A stretch of DNA of 64,000 nucleotides from DATLGB01 sp963740765 (GTDB lineage Bacteria; Actinomycetota; Thermoleophilia; Solirubrobacterales; Solirubrobacteraceae): positions 124,001 to 188,000 of the forward strand of contig CAVUFN010000016.1 of assembly GCA_963740765.1 (NCBI GenBank). Direction: 5' to 3'. The notes below the pieces were generated by a model that was not told the origin of the DNA, ran no database searches, and was given only the letters and a program-made list of their open reading frames with translations. Shown piece after piece: positions 49,887-60,175 of this stretch (the stretch's first letter is position 1; the number at the start of each line of letters is the position of its first letter). The translations under genes and the position numbers were made by a program.

Positions 49887-51446
49887 TCAGACGAGGGCGA
49901 ACCAGGTGACGACCATCGGCTCCTCGTCGGAGAGCCGCCAATCGGGCTCATCGAGGAGAACGGCGATCTCGTCGCGGCAGCCGTCGTAGAAGCGCGCGCG
50001 CTCGCTGCGCCACTCGTCGGCCCCGACCGGGTCCCCCGCGGCGGCCGCGGCGGTGTGGTCGTCGACCAGCGACAGCGGCATGACGGCGGTGCGCGTCACC
50101 TGCACGCGCGCGTGCGTGCGGCCCGTGTGGTCGCGGACGCTGAGCTGCTGGCCGATGCGCGGCGGACCGCCTTCGAGGTCCCATTCCCGCGCGAGCGAGA
50201 CGGTGCACTGCTTCGCGCCCGCCTTGACCTTCTCGATCATGGCGAGGCCGTGGCCTCCGTCGCCCTCGTAGCCGAGCTCGATGAACGGGTCGTGCTCGTG
50301 CCGGAACGGCGCCAGCGGGATGTCGGCGAACAGCGTCGTCCCCCCGCCGGGCGGGCTGTCGATCGTGAGCGAGCCGCCGAGGGCGCGCACGCGGTCCCCC
50401 AGCCCCTGGAGCCCGCTACCGCGCCCGAAGTCGGCGCCGCCGCGGCCGTCGTCGGCGACCGTGACGCGCAGCGACCGCGCGCTGAGCACCGCCTCGACGG
50501 TCAGCGCGCTCGCCTCGGCGTACTTGACCGCGTTGGTCAGCGCCTCGGAGACGACGTAGTAGACGGTCAGCTCGATCGGCGCCGGGAGGCGACGGTCGGG
50601 CAGGGAGATCACGCGCAGCGGCAGGGCCGACCGGCCGTCGAGCAGCGCCAGCGCGCCGTCGAGCCCGCGCTCGCTGAGGCCGACCGGATGCAGGCCGTGG
50701 GCGAGCTCGCGCAGCTCGCGGCCGGCGCCGACGGCCTGCTCGCGCGCCTCGCGGAGGACGGCGACGGCCCGGTCGGGATCGGCGCTGTCGAGCGCGCGCA
50801 GCGCGACGTCGACACGCTGGGTGAGCGCGACGAGCTGTTGCTGGACGCCGTCGTGGAGGTCGCGGCCGATGCGCTTGCGCTCCTCGTCGGCCGCCTCGAC
50901 CACGCGGGCGCGCGAGGCGAGCAGCTCGGCCTCCCGGGCGCGCAGGCGCAGCTCCTGATGACGGCGCTCGATCTCCTCGCCGACCCAGCCCGCGAACACG
51001 CGCAGCGCGGTGAGCTCGCGCTCGGAGGCGGTCAGCGGCCCCTGGGTCGTGACCGCCAGGTAGCCCGTGACGTCGCCGTTGGGATCCGTGGCGGGCATCG
51101 CGACGTACCCGTTGAGACCGTGCTCGGCGAGGAACTCGTCGCTCGGGAAGGCGCCCGCGACGTCGGTCGGGTAGGTGACGACGGCGCGGTCGTGGATGAG
51201 CATGCACGGCGTGCCGTTCAGCGGGTACTCCTCGCCGGCGGGCAGCGCCTGCGGCGGCCAGCAGGCGAGCGCGCGGGCACTCGCACGGTCGTGCACCAGC
51301 TCGGACACCCAGCACACGCCGGCGCCGAAGGTCGTGCCGACGGACTCGACGAGCGCGACGAGGAAGTCGTCGCCCACCGCACCTGTGGTCTCCAGCGCGA
51401 CCGCGGTGAGCAGATCGCGACGCTGCGTGTCCACCGAGCTTGACAC
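49887..51446 (-). CDS. GAF-domain histidine kinase fused to an ASCH domain
   Basis: A 519-residue cytosolic protein. GAF domain at about 10-165, coiled linker, HisKA_3 domain with the phospho-histidine in RIGRDLHDGVQQQLVALTQ near 192-210, and a HATPase domain (VSEALTNAVKYAEA; GRGSGLQGLGDRVRALGG; PPGGGTTLFADIP) to about 385. After a linker, residues about 425-519 form an ASCH domain (RIGQQLSVRDHTGRTHARV, WRSERARFYDG, VVTWFALV), an RNA-binding-like fold related to PUA. This fusion is unusual. GTG at 51446 is 7 nt after TAAGAT (51459-51454), so it seems leaderless. No response regulator lies next to it. Confidence 0.88.
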   Translation of the reverse strand: MSSSVDTQRRDLLTAVALETTGAVGDDFLVALVESVGTTFGAGVCWVSELVHDRASARALACWPPQALPAGEEYPLNGTPCMLIHDRAVVTYPTDVAGAFPSDEFLAEHGLNGYVAMPATDPNGDVTGYLAVTTQGPLTASERELTALRVFAGWVGEEIERRHQELRLRAREAELLASRARVVEAADEERKRIGRDLHDGVQQQLVALTQRVDVALRALDSADPDRAVAVLREAREQAVGAGRELRELAHGLHPVGLSERGLDGALALLDGRSALPLRVISLPDRRLPAPIELTVYYVVSEALTNAVKYAEASALTVEAVLSARSLRVTVADDGRGGADFGRGSGLQGLGDRVRALGGSLTIDSPPGGGTTLFADIPLAPFRHEHDPFIELGYEGDGGHGLAMIEKVKAGAKQCTVSLAREWDLEGGPPRIGQQLSVRDHTGRTHARVQVTRTAVMPLSLVDDHTAAAAAGDPVGADEWRSERARFYDGCRDEIAVLLDEPDWRLSDEEPMVVTWFALV

Positions 51447-51456
51447 GGGGCGGATC

Positions 51457-52782
51457 TTACGCCGAGCAGCGGAGCGAAATGCGCTTCACCTGCGCGCGGC
51501 GCAGGAAGATCCGGCGGCGCTGCCCACCGCACGACAGCATCCAGGCCTCGCGGCGGCCGGCGAGGATGGCGAGCGGGCGCTGCGACGGGTTCACGTGCCA
51601 GGCGAAGCGCCCGCTCGCGGGCACGGTGAGCGCGGCCGTGTAGCGCTGGCGGAGCCGGCGCGACCGCCCCTGACGTGGGTTCGAGCCGTCCGTGCCCGTG
51701 ACGACCCGGGCCGTCGGGTAGCGCACGGTCCGCCGCAGCCGCACCTGCACCCCCGCCGGCGCCTTGCCGCGCAGCACGGCGTGCGTGCGGGGATCGGCGG
51801 CAGCCTCCGCGGCGAGCAGCAGCGCGGCGCCCACGCCCGGGTACTGCTGGACGACGCCGCGCTGGAAGGGCGGCTGGAACTCGCCGTAGCCGACCTCGAT
51901 CGTGAACGCGCTCGTGAACTGGTTGAAGTACAGGCCGTCCTCGGCGGCGCCCGTGATGTCGCTCGGATCGGAGGCGGCCAGCGTGTCGTAGCCGGCGGCG
52001 GCGGCCATGCGGCGGGCGAGGGCGACGAAGCCGCCGCGGCCCGGCACCGCGCGCCCCGCCGGCAGGCGCGGCTGGTCCGTGCGGCGGAAGCCGGGCTGGT
52101 AGAGGACGCTGCCGCCGTAGCTGTGCACGGCGTCGGCGACGGCGATCGGCTGGGTGGCGGCGAAGTCGCGCAGCGCGCGGCTCTCGGGCTCGGAGAACGG
52201 CTCGGGGCCGCGGTAGCGCTCCGACCCAGGGTCGTCGCTCCCGTCCGGACCGCCCCAGTAGGCGCCGAAGTTGCGGTTGAGGTCGACGCCCGCGGCGTTC
52301 GTCCGCCGCAGCGGCTCGACGGTGCGGCTGAGGACGAAGCCGTCCGGGTTCAGCACCGGGAACAGGAACGTGCGCGTGCGGGCGCGCACGGCGGCGAACC
52401 GCTCCGAGCCGTCCGTGGCGAGCTGGCGCGCGAACTCCATCACCATCTCGCCGGAGGTCCACTCGCGCCCGTGGACCAGGCCGACCGCGAGGTCGGCGGG
52501 CCGGCCGTCGTCCGTCCGGGTCACCCCCTCCGCGATCTCGACGCCCTCGAGCGGCCGGCCGTCGCGCGAGCGGCCGATGGTGACGAGCCGGACCCGGTCC
52601 GGGTCGGTGGCCGCGAGGCCGCGCAGTTCGGCGGCGTAGTCCTCGAGGTCGCGGTACTCGCTGCGCCCGCTCGGCACCTGCGCGGCGCGCGCGACCGGCG
52701 TGTCGCGCACGGGTGCGGCCCGCGCCGCCGGCGCGACGAGGCCGGCGAGGACGATCACCACCGCGGCGGCTCGCGCGGTCAG
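51457..52782 (-). CDS. Secreted M14 zinc carboxypeptidase
   Basis: An exported metallocarboxypeptidase of about 441 residues. The signal is hydrophobic and ends APAARA. Zinc ligands and catalytic residues: HGREWTSGE (His and Glu), VDLNRNFGAYWGG (Arg), DAVHSYGG (His) and FTIEVGYGEF (Glu). A basic C-terminal beta domain follows the catalytic part. The start is most naturally CTG at 52780-52782 (LTARAAAVVIVLAG), overlapping the previous stop as CTGA and giving the signal its positive charge; the alternative is GTG at 52761. Its TAA overlaps the -10 box of the downstream kinase gene. Confidence 0.88.
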   Translation of the reverse strand: MTARAAAVVIVLAGLVAPAARAAPVRDTPVARAAQVPSGRSEYRDLEDYAAELRGLAATDPDRVRLVTIGRSRDGRPLEGVEIAEGVTRTDDGRPADLAVGLVHGREWTSGEMVMEFARQLATDGSERFAAVRARTRTFLFPVLNPDGFVLSRTVEPLRRTNAAGVDLNRNFGAYWGGPDGSDDPGSERYRGPEPFSEPESRALRDFAATQPIAVADAVHSYGGSVLYQPGFRRTDQPRLPAGRAVPGRGGFVALARRMAAAAGYDTLAASDPSDITGAAEDGLYFNQFTSAFTIEVGYGEFQPPFQRGVVQQYPGVGAALLLAAEAAADPRTHAVLRGKAPAGVQVRLRRTVRYPTARVVTGTDGSNPRQGRSRRLRQRYTAALTVPASGRFAWHVNPSQRPLAILAGRREAWMLSCGGQRRRIFLRRAQVKRISLRCSA

Positions 52783-54488
52783 CGGCGTGTCGTCACCCGC
52801 TTCGCGAGGCGGTAGGTCCGCCCGCTCTGGGTCAGGACGGCGAAGCGGAAGGCCAGGCGGCGCCGGGCGCGGCGGCCGGCGCGCAGCGCGCCGCGGCGGG
52901 CGGTCACGGTGAGGATCCGCGAGGCCGAGGGTGCGCGCACCGTCAGCAGGTGCGGGCGGACCGTCAGAGCGCGCGTGCGCTTCGCGTCGACGGTGACGGC
53001 GAGCCGGCGGCGCGCGGCGCGCGTCAGGCGCAGCCCCCGCGGGATGCGCACCTTGCAGCGGCGCAGCCTCGACCCGGACACCGCGTTGCCGGCGCGGACG
53101 GTCAGCGCCAGCCGGAACCGGCCCGAACGGCCGACGCGGGCGGCGACCGCCACGTTCGGCCGGGCGGGCAGCTGCGCGGGCGGGTTCTCGCCGGGACCGG
53201 GCGGTGGTGGCGGACAACCCGACGGGGCGCCCCTCAGGGTGATGGGGACCCGCGCGGTCACGGTCGCACCATTGTGACCGACGTAGGCCGCGTCGGCACT
53301 GCGGAGGCCCGCGCACAGGTCGCGCGCGTTCGTGAGCGTGGCGGCGAGGCGGAGGTCGGTGATCGGCGTCTCGGGCAGGCCGTCCAGGGTCAGCACGCTG
53401 CGGCCGGTCGGCGTCGCGCCGGTGGCCACCGGCGCGGTCAGCGGGCCGGGCGCGAACGGGGACGTGCCGGTGGCCGCCAATCCGCCCGGGGCGATGATGC
53501 CCTCCGGGAGCGTGACGGTAACTGCGCGCGCGGCCGCGTCACCGGGCGGTTGGGCGAGGACCGCACGCAGGTCCGGGCGTCCGCCTGTCGCGGTCTGGCC
53601 GATTGCGTCCACGGCGAGCGAGAGCTCCGGCCCGAACGCCAGCGCGGCGCAGTCCGTCGCCTGCAGCGGGGCCGAAGCACGTGCGCCGTCGGTCCAGATC
53701 AACACGGACTTGGCCGCGCAGGACGACGGGAACACGATGTGGTCGCCGTAGAACGTCCGCGTCAGGCGTTGCACCCGGCGCCCGCCGAACGCCGTCGTCA
53801 GGTCGGTGCCGCCGTCCTCGCGGCGGCTGACGGTCATCGGCAGCTCGATCGGGTCGGCGCCGTCGGGGCGCAGTGTCAGGGCGAGCGCATCGGACCCGCC
53901 CGCCCCGTCGGCCGGCGCGATCTCGCCCGGCACCGTCTCGCCGTCGATCACCGCCAGTGCCTCGCCCGTCACGCCGCCGGTGAGGAACAGGCCGGCGGGC
54001 AGCCGCAGCACGTCGGTGGTGAGCGCGTCCCCCGGGGCGTCGTAGGCGATCTCCTCGGTGACGGACACGTCGGGGCTCGAGCCGGCCCGGGCGGACTCGG
54101 CGGCGACGGCCGGCGGCGCGCCGGGTGTCGTGACCGGCGCCGTGTCGGTGTAGTCGCAGCAGGGGACCCCGGTGGCGACCGTCTCGCCGTCGCGGTAGAC
54201 GTCGTAACCGTCGGCGCCCGCCGTCCCCGTCCAGCGCAGCCGGACCGCGCCCTCGGTGGCCGTCGTCGTGGTGGCGAGCGTCGCGCACGGCGTCGCCTCG
54301 CCCGTCGCGACCACGTAGGCGTGCGGCCCCGTCGCGAAGGCCGGGACACCGGTGACGGGCACGGCGAACGCACCCTTCGGGCCGCAGCCGGCGGCGACGC
54401 CGCGGACCGACAGCGACGGCGTCACCGCGCTCGCGGCGGCGGGAGCCAGGGCGAGCGCGACGAGCGCGCCGATGAGGCAGCGCGGCAC
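52779..54488 (-). CDS. Large secreted hypothetical protein, beta-rich
   Basis: A 569-residue protein with a Sec signal (1-21, ending APAAASA). WTGTAGADGYDVYRDGE near 86-102 is a fibronectin type III-like piece. The rest alternates beta-rich regions with Pro/Gly-rich linkers, and residues about 450-569 are very basic (RRCKVRIPRGLRLTRAARRR), similar to the cell-wall-associated tails common in this lineage. Cysteine pairs such as PCCDY suggest an extracellular location. No catalytic motif. GTG at 54488 stands 7 nt after TATCTT (54501-54496), giving it a private leaderless-type promoter within the moxR-VWA gene run. Confidence 0.76.
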   Translation of the reverse strand: MPRCLIGALVALALAPAAASAVTPSLSVRGVAAGCGPKGAFAVPVTGVPAFATGPHAYVVATGEATPCATLATTTTATEGAVRLRWTGTAGADGYDVYRDGETVATGVPCCDYTDTAPVTTPGAPPAVAAESARAGSSPDVSVTEEIAYDAPGDALTTDVLRLPAGLFLTGGVTGEALAVIDGETVPGEIAPADGAGGSDALALTLRPDGADPIELPMTVSRREDGGTDLTTAFGGRRVQRLTRTFYGDHIVFPSSCAAKSVLIWTDGARASAPLQATDCAALAFGPELSLAVDAIGQTATGGRPDLRAVLAQPPGDAAARAVTVTLPEGIIAPGGLAATGTSPFAPGPLTAPVATGATPTGRSVLTLDGLPETPITDLRLAATLTNARDLCAGLRSADAAYVGHNGATVTARVPITLRGAPSGCPPPPPGPGENPPAQLPARPNVAVAARVGRSGRFRLALTVRAGNAVSGSRLRRCKVRIPRGLRLTRAARRRLAVTVDAKRTRALTVRPHLLTVRAPSASRILTVTARRGALRAGRRARRRLAFRFAVLTQSGRTYRLAKRVTTRR

Positions 54489-54507
54489 ACCGCCGAAGAT
54501 ACCCGGC

Positions 54508-55470
54508 TCAGCTCAGCTTGCCCCGCCAGCGAACGGACAGTCCGCCGGCGAGCAGCAGCAGCAGCAGCCCGGCTCCGGCGAAGCCCGCGGTCGCCTCGCG
54601 CTTGCGTGGCTTGGTGCCCAGCTGGCTGCCGAGCGACTTGTAGACGGCGTCGAGGCGGTCGGCGTCCTCGACCTGGAAGGAGCGGCCGCCGGAGAAGCGG
54701 GCGATGCGCCGCATCTGGGCCGGGTCGGGCGGGACGGGGATCGGGTCGCCGAACGGGCCCTCGACGACGCCGTCGGGCGTGCCGAGCGCCACGGTGTAGA
54801 TCGGGACCTTGAGCCGGCCCGCGGCGCGGGCGACCTCGTCGGTGTCGCGGCCGCCCTGCGACTTGCCGTCCGAGAGCAGCACGATGGCGGCCGGCGGCTT
54901 GCGCGCGGCGGCGCCGTCGTCGGGCACGTCCGGGTTGCGGCCGAGCGCCGCCAGGGCGGCGGCGAGCGCGTCCCCGGTCGCCGTGCCGCCATCGGCGGAG
55001 AGGCTGTCGAGCGTCGCGCGCACGAGGTCGTGGTTGGTGGTCGGCGCCTGGGCGGCGTACGGCGCGGTCGAGTAGGCGACCAGCCCGACGCGCGTGCGCT
55101 CGGGCACCTTGTCGAGGAAGGACTGGGCCGACGACACCGCGGCGCTGAGCCGGTCGGGCGAGACGTCCGTGGCCTCCATGGAGCCCGACGCGTCCGTGAC
55201 CAGGACGACCGACGCCTGCTCCACCGCCACCTCGACGGTCCGGTGCGGCCGGGCCAGCGCGACCGCGAGCGCGGCGACCGCGAGCGCCATCAGCGCAGCG
55301 GGCAAGCGCCGCCGCCACGACGAGGGCCTCGCCATCACGGCTCCGAGCGTCGCCAGCGCCGGGAAGCGCACCGCGTAGCGGCGCCGGCGCCGTGCCGCGA
55401 GCCGCATCAGGATCCCGCCGAGCGGGATCAGCAGCAGCGCCAGCAGGAAGATCGGTGCCTCGAGGCTCAC
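54508..55470 (-). CDS. BatA-like membrane VWA protein
   Basis: A 320-residue protein: two N-terminal membrane helices (about 5-22 and 57-75), a von Willebrand factor A domain with an intact MIDAS (D-x-S-x-S in VTDASGSM, the threonine in GGTATGDAL, and LLSDGKS), and a C-terminal membrane helix near 295-312. It belongs with MoxR and DUF58 upstream; such modules act as chaperones or metal-inserting machines for exported or membrane protein complexes. GTG start overlaps the DUF58 stop as GTGA. A clear paralogue lies at 59225. Confidence 0.92.
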   Translation of the reverse strand: MSLEAPIFLLALLLIPLGGILMRLAARRRRRYAVRFPALATLGAVMARPSSWRRRLPAALMALAVAALAVALARPHRTVEVAVEQASVVLVTDASGSMEATDVSPDRLSAAVSSAQSFLDKVPERTRVGLVAYSTAPYAAQAPTTNHDLVRATLDSLSADGGTATGDALAAALAALGRNPDVPDDGAAARKPPAAIVLLSDGKSQGGRDTDEVARAAGRLKVPIYTVALGTPDGVVEGPFGDPIPVPPDPAQMRRIARFSGGRSFQVEDADRLDAVYKSLGSQLGTKPRKREATAGFAGAGLLLLLLAGGLSVRWRGKLS

Positions 55471-56364
55471 TGCGGGCCCCGCGATCGGGCGAGGCCGGCG
55501 CCAAGCCCGCGCAGCCAGTCACCCGAGCCCGACAGGGCCACGTGGCGGGCCCCGGAGCGGCGGATCTCGGTCGCCACCTTCAACGCGCGCGCGCGTTCCG
55601 CCGTCTTGAACGCCTCGCGCAGCTTGGGCGAGGACAGGTCGGCTTCGAGGTGGCGGCCTGTCTCTGGGTCCACCATGACCACGGTCCCGGCGTCGGGCAG
55701 CTCGGCCTCCCTCGGGTCCGACACCTCGACGCAGACGACCTCGTGGCGGTGCGCCAGCGCGCGCAGCGGCGCCTGCCAGCCGTCGGGCTCGCGGAAGTCG
55801 GACACCAGCACGATCAGGCCGGGCTTGCGGGCCAGGCGGTCCAGCCGCCGCAGTGCGAGCGGGAGCGCGTCGGGCTGCGCGGTGCCGTCGGGGGCGACGC
55901 CCGCCTCCAGCGTCCGGCGCAGCGCCACCATCGCGCGACGCCCGCCGCGCGGAGCGAGCAGGGTCGGCGTGGGCGTGCCGAAGGTGAGCAGCCCGACCTT
56001 GCCGGCGCGGCGCAGGCCGGTGCGGGCGACGACGCGCGCGACACCCTCGGCGACGTCGGACTTCAACCGGTCCCCGGTCCCGAAGGCCATCGACGCGGAG
56101 ACGTCGACCACCACCCACGTGGTGAGCACGCGCTCGGGCACCTGCTGGCGCACGTAGGGCTCGCCGGTGCGCGCGGTCGCGGCGGGGTCGAGCTGGCGGA
56201 CGTCGTCGCCGACCACGTAGGGCCGCAGCTGCGCGATCTCGGTCCCGGCGCCGACGCCCGTCGCGCGGTGCTCGCCGGGCAGCTGACCCTCGATGCGGCG
56301 GCGGACGGCGATGTCCACCGCGCGGACCGCGCCTTCGGGCAGGGCGCCCGGACCCTGCCGCGCC

Positions 56365-56393
<29 letters not shown>
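55467..56393 (-). CDS. DUF58 protein (MoxR-associated, VWA-like)
   Basis: A protein of about 308 residues of the DUF58 family. The conserved start of the domain is GVGAGTEIAQLRPYVVGDDVRQLDPAATART, broken here as G-x-GTE then RPY-x-x-GDD-x-R, followed by a VWA-like fold with VVVDVSASMAFGTG. DUF58 proteins work with MoxR ATPases. The start chosen is GTG at 56391-56393, overlapping moxR by 29 nt; an upstream ATG would overlap far more. Central member of moxR-DUF58-VWA. Confidence 0.9.
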
Positions 56394-57408
<1,015 letters not shown>

Positions 57409-57490
57409 GTCATGGAAGGCTAGGTCGCGCCGTGAACCGTCCCTAAGTCGAGGCTGAGCGAAGCCTGAGAGCGCGCCGTCCGGCCCGGGC

Positions 57491-58045
57491 TCACCCGACG
57501 AGCGTGTCGAGGTACGGGCCGAGCACGTCCGCGATCGCGCGCGCCGTCGCCCGCGGCGTGCCCGTCGGCAGGGCGGCGTGGCTGATGCCCAGCCGGACGA
57601 CCACCTCGGTGAGCCCCGCTGCCGCCTCGGCGTCCACCGTCGGGTAGGTCCTGAGGACCACGGCGGCGAGCCGGTCCGTCGCCGCCGTCATCACCGCGTC
57701 GCGCGTGGTGACCAGCGCGAGCAGCCCGTCGTCGGCGTCGGAGACCATCGACTCGACGAGGCGGTTGCCGGCGGCCGCCTCCAGGAAGCTGCGCAGCGCC
57801 CCCTCGACGCCCGCGCGCGGGTCGCCCGGGTGTGCCGCCAGCTCGCGCTCGGGGCCGGCCAGCAGCCGCTCGGCCTCCCGGATCAGCAGCGCCTCGGCGA
57901 ACTCGGTGCGGCCGCCGAACTCGTTGTAGAGCGTCTGGCGGCTCACCCCCGCTCCGCGGGCGACCTCCCCCATGGAGAGCTTTGCCCACGGGCGGTCGGC
58001 CAGCAGCGCGTCGACGGAGTCGAGCAGCTGCTCGCGGACGCTCAC
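57491..58045 (-). CDS. TetR-family regulator
   Basis: A 184-residue repressor with an N-terminal helix-turn-helix (about 5-50; LSMGEVARGAGVSRQTLYNEFGGR) and an all-helical ligand domain. Its GTG start overlaps the alkB stop as GTGA, so it is co-transcribed with alkB and probably regulates it in answer to an alkane, fatty acid or alcohol. The inverted repeat at 59204-59228 over the alkB promoter is its likely operator. Longer frames upstream are extensions into alkB in another frame. Confidence 0.93.
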   Translation of the reverse strand: MSVREQLLDSVDALLADRPWAKLSMGEVARGAGVSRQTLYNEFGGRTEFAEALLIREAERLLAGPERELAAHPGDPRAGVEGALRSFLEAAAGNRLVESMVSDADDGLLALVTTRDAVMTAATDRLAAVVLRTYPTVDAEAAAGLTEVVVRLGISHAALPTGTPRATARAIADVLGPYLDTLVG

Positions 58046-59193
58046 GCGGTGAGGCCGTACCGGGACCGCTTGGACGCGAGCACGTTGGCCTGCGTGAGAT
58101 CGCCGCGATAGTGCGCGTCGACCTTCGGGTCCATGACGCGCCGCCAGATCGGTGGGAAGTAGGCGAGCAGGATCATCGTCGCGTACCCACTCGGCAGCTC
58201 GGGCGCCTCGTCGAAGTGGCGCAGCGACTGGTAGCGGCGCATCGGGTTGGCGTGGTGGTCGGAGTGGCGCTGAAGGTGGTAGAGCAGGACGTTCGAGGAC
58301 ACGTTGTTGGAGTTCCACGAGTGGCGCGGCTCCGTGCGCTCGTAGCGGCCGTCCTCGCGCTTGGAGCGCAGCAGCCCGTAGTGCTCGAGGTAGTTGACGA
58401 CCTCTAGGAGCTGGAAGCCGAACACGGCCTGCAGGAGCAGGAACGGGAGCACGACCCAGCCGAACACCGCAGTCAGCACGGCGAACAGCACCACGGTCAT
58501 CGCCCATGCGTTGAGGATGTCGTTGCGCAGCGACCAGAAGCGCACCCCCTCGCGTTCGCAGCGCTCGCGCTCGAGCTCCCAGGCGGACACGAGCGAACCG
58601 TGGACGGTGCGCGGGAGGAAGCGCCAGAAGCTCTCCCCCAGGCGCGAGCTGGCCGGGTCCTCCGGCGTCGCGACCCGCACGTGGTGGCCACGGTTGTGCT
58701 CGATGAAGAAGTGGCCGTAGCCCGTCTGCGCGAGCGCGACCTTCGACAGCCAGCGCTCGGCCGACTTGCGCTTGTGGCCCAGCTCGTGCGCCGTGTTGAT
58801 GGCGATGCCGCTGACGGTCCCGACGGTGAAGGCCAGGCCAAGCGATTCGAGGGTGCTGAGGTCACCGCCGGCCCACTGCCCGCACGCCCACAGCAGCGAG
58901 GCGTACTGCAGCGGCAGGAACAGGTAGGTGCACCAGCGGTAGAAGCGGTCCTCCTCGAGGAACTTCATCGCCGAGTCGGGCGGGTTCTCGGCGTCCTTGC
59001 CGATCAGCGTGTCGAGCACCGGCATGATCGCGAACAGGAAGATCGGGCCCCACCACCAGAACAGGCCGAGGCCGGTCGCCTCGACCAGCCCGAAGGCCAT
59101 GAACGGGAGCAGCGGGACGAGCAGGCCGAGTGGCCACAGGAAGCGCTTCGGGTCGCGCCAGGAGATCGGAGGGTCGACTGCGGTCGCGGACAT
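58042..59193 (-). CDS. alkB: Alkane 1-monooxygenase AlkB
   Basis: A 383-residue integral-membrane di-iron hydroxylase that converts n-alkanes to 1-alkanols. The histidine boxes are complete: HELGH at 136-140, EHNRGHH at 165-171 and LQRHSDHH at 307-314, plus NYLEHYG at 267-273. Six membrane helices are visible. It needs rubredoxin and rubredoxin reductase, neither of which is in the window. ATG at 59193 chosen; TTGACA (59228-59223) and TAAAGT (59207-59202) form a promoter 8 nt upstream. Confidence 0.96.
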   Translation of the reverse strand: MSATAVDPPISWRDPKRFLWPLGLLVPLLPFMAFGLVEATGLGLFWWWGPIFLFAIMPVLDTLIGKDAENPPDSAMKFLEEDRFYRWCTYLFLPLQYASLLWACGQWAGGDLSTLESLGLAFTVGTVSGIAINTAHELGHKRKSAERWLSKVALAQTGYGHFFIEHNRGHHVRVATPEDPASSRLGESFWRFLPRTVHGSLVSAWELERERCEREGVRFWSLRNDILNAWAMTVVLFAVLTAVFGWVVLPFLLLQAVFGFQLLEVVNYLEHYGLLRSKREDGRYERTEPRHSWNSNNVSSNVLLYHLQRHSDHHANPMRRYQSLRHFDEAPELPSGYATMILLAYFPPIWRRVMDPKVDAHYRGDLTQANVLASKRSRYGLTA

Positions 59194-59203
59194 GCCGCGA
59201 GAC

Positions 59204-59228
59204 TTTACAACATTGGCGAAGTTGTCAA
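59204..59228. promoter_or_regulatory. Candidate TetR operator over the alkB promoter
   Basis: TTTACAAC-N9-GTTGTCAA, arms matching at 7 of 8 positions, covers both the -35 (TTGACA) and most of the -10 (TAAAGT) on the minus strand. A repressor bound here would block alkB-tetR transcription. It lies across the stop codon of the upstream VWA gene. Confidence 0.55.
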
Positions 59229-60175
59229 GGGACGCGCCCGAAGAAGAACAGCGACGCACCCGCGCCGATCAGCAGCAGGACGAGCCCGCCGCCCGCGAAG
59301 CCGGCCGTGACCTGCCGCTGCTCCTGCTTGCGCGTCAACTGCTTGCCGAGCTTCTCGTAGACGGTGCTCAGCCGGCTCGCGTCGGCGACGGCGAACGCCT
59401 CGCCGTGCGAGACCTCGGCGATCCGCCGCAGCGTCTCCGGGTCGGGTGGAACGGCGACGGTGCCGCCGCCCTTCTTGGGGATCGTGCCCTGGGCGGTGCC
59501 GAGCGAGATCGTGTAGATCGGGATCTTGGCCTTGGCGGCGTCGCGCGCGGCGTCGACGGGCTGCGTGGTGCCGCGCACGGACTTGCCGTCCGTGAGCAGG
59601 ACGATCGCCGACGGCGGCGGCTTGCGTCCCGGCAGCGCTGCCTGCTGGGCGGCCTTGATCGCGAGTGCGAGCGCGTCCCCGGTGGCGGTCGAGCCGGCGG
59701 GCCGGATCTTGGCCAGCGCGTTGCGCACCGCGGTGCGGTCGCGGCTCGGCGATGCGATCACGCGCGCGCTCTGGTTGAAGGCGATGGCGCCTACCTGCAC
59801 GCGCTCGGGCACGCGGTCGAGGAAGTCGCCCGCCGCCTTCCGGGCCGCGTCGAGCCGAGTGGGCAGCACGTCGGTGGCGGCCATGGAGCCGGACTGGTCG
59901 GTGACGAGCACGATGCGCGCCTGGTCGACGGTGACCGACACGGCGACCTGCGGCCGGGCCAGCGCGACGGCGAGCACGATCAGGGCGAGCAGGTAGGCGA
60001 CCAGCGGGACGTGGCGGCGCCAGCCCGGGCGGACCGGCACGACGGACGGCATCAGCGCAGGGCTGGCGAACGCGGCCTGGCCGGCCGCCACGCGGCGCTC
60101 GCGGCGCCAGTACAAGAGGACGGCGACGGGCGCCAGCAGGAGCAGGAGGAGGAAGAGCGGCGCCTGGAGCGTCAC
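59225..60175 (-). CDS. BatA-like membrane VWA protein (second copy)
   Basis: A 316-residue paralogue of the 54508 protein with the same plan: N-terminal membrane helices, VWA domain with MIDAS residues (VTDQSGSM, GSTATGDAL, LLTDGKS) and a C-terminal helix. It is not next to a moxR gene; it is coupled by GTGA to the HtrA-like protease instead, suggesting that it serves protein quality control at the membrane. That is inference from context. Confidence 0.92.
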   Translation of the reverse strand: MTLQAPLFLLLLLLAPVAVLLYWRRERRVAAGQAAFASPALMPSVVPVRPGWRRHVPLVAYLLALIVLAVALARPQVAVSVTVDQARIVLVTDQSGSMAATDVLPTRLDAARKAAGDFLDRVPERVQVGAIAFNQSARVIASPSRDRTAVRNALAKIRPAGSTATGDALALAIKAAQQAALPGRKPPPSAIVLLTDGKSVRGTTQPVDAARDAAKAKIPIYTISLGTAQGTIPKKGGGTVAVPPDPETLRRIAEVSHGEAFAVADASRLSTVYEKLGKQLTRKQEQRQVTAGFAGGGLVLLLIGAGASLFFFGRVP

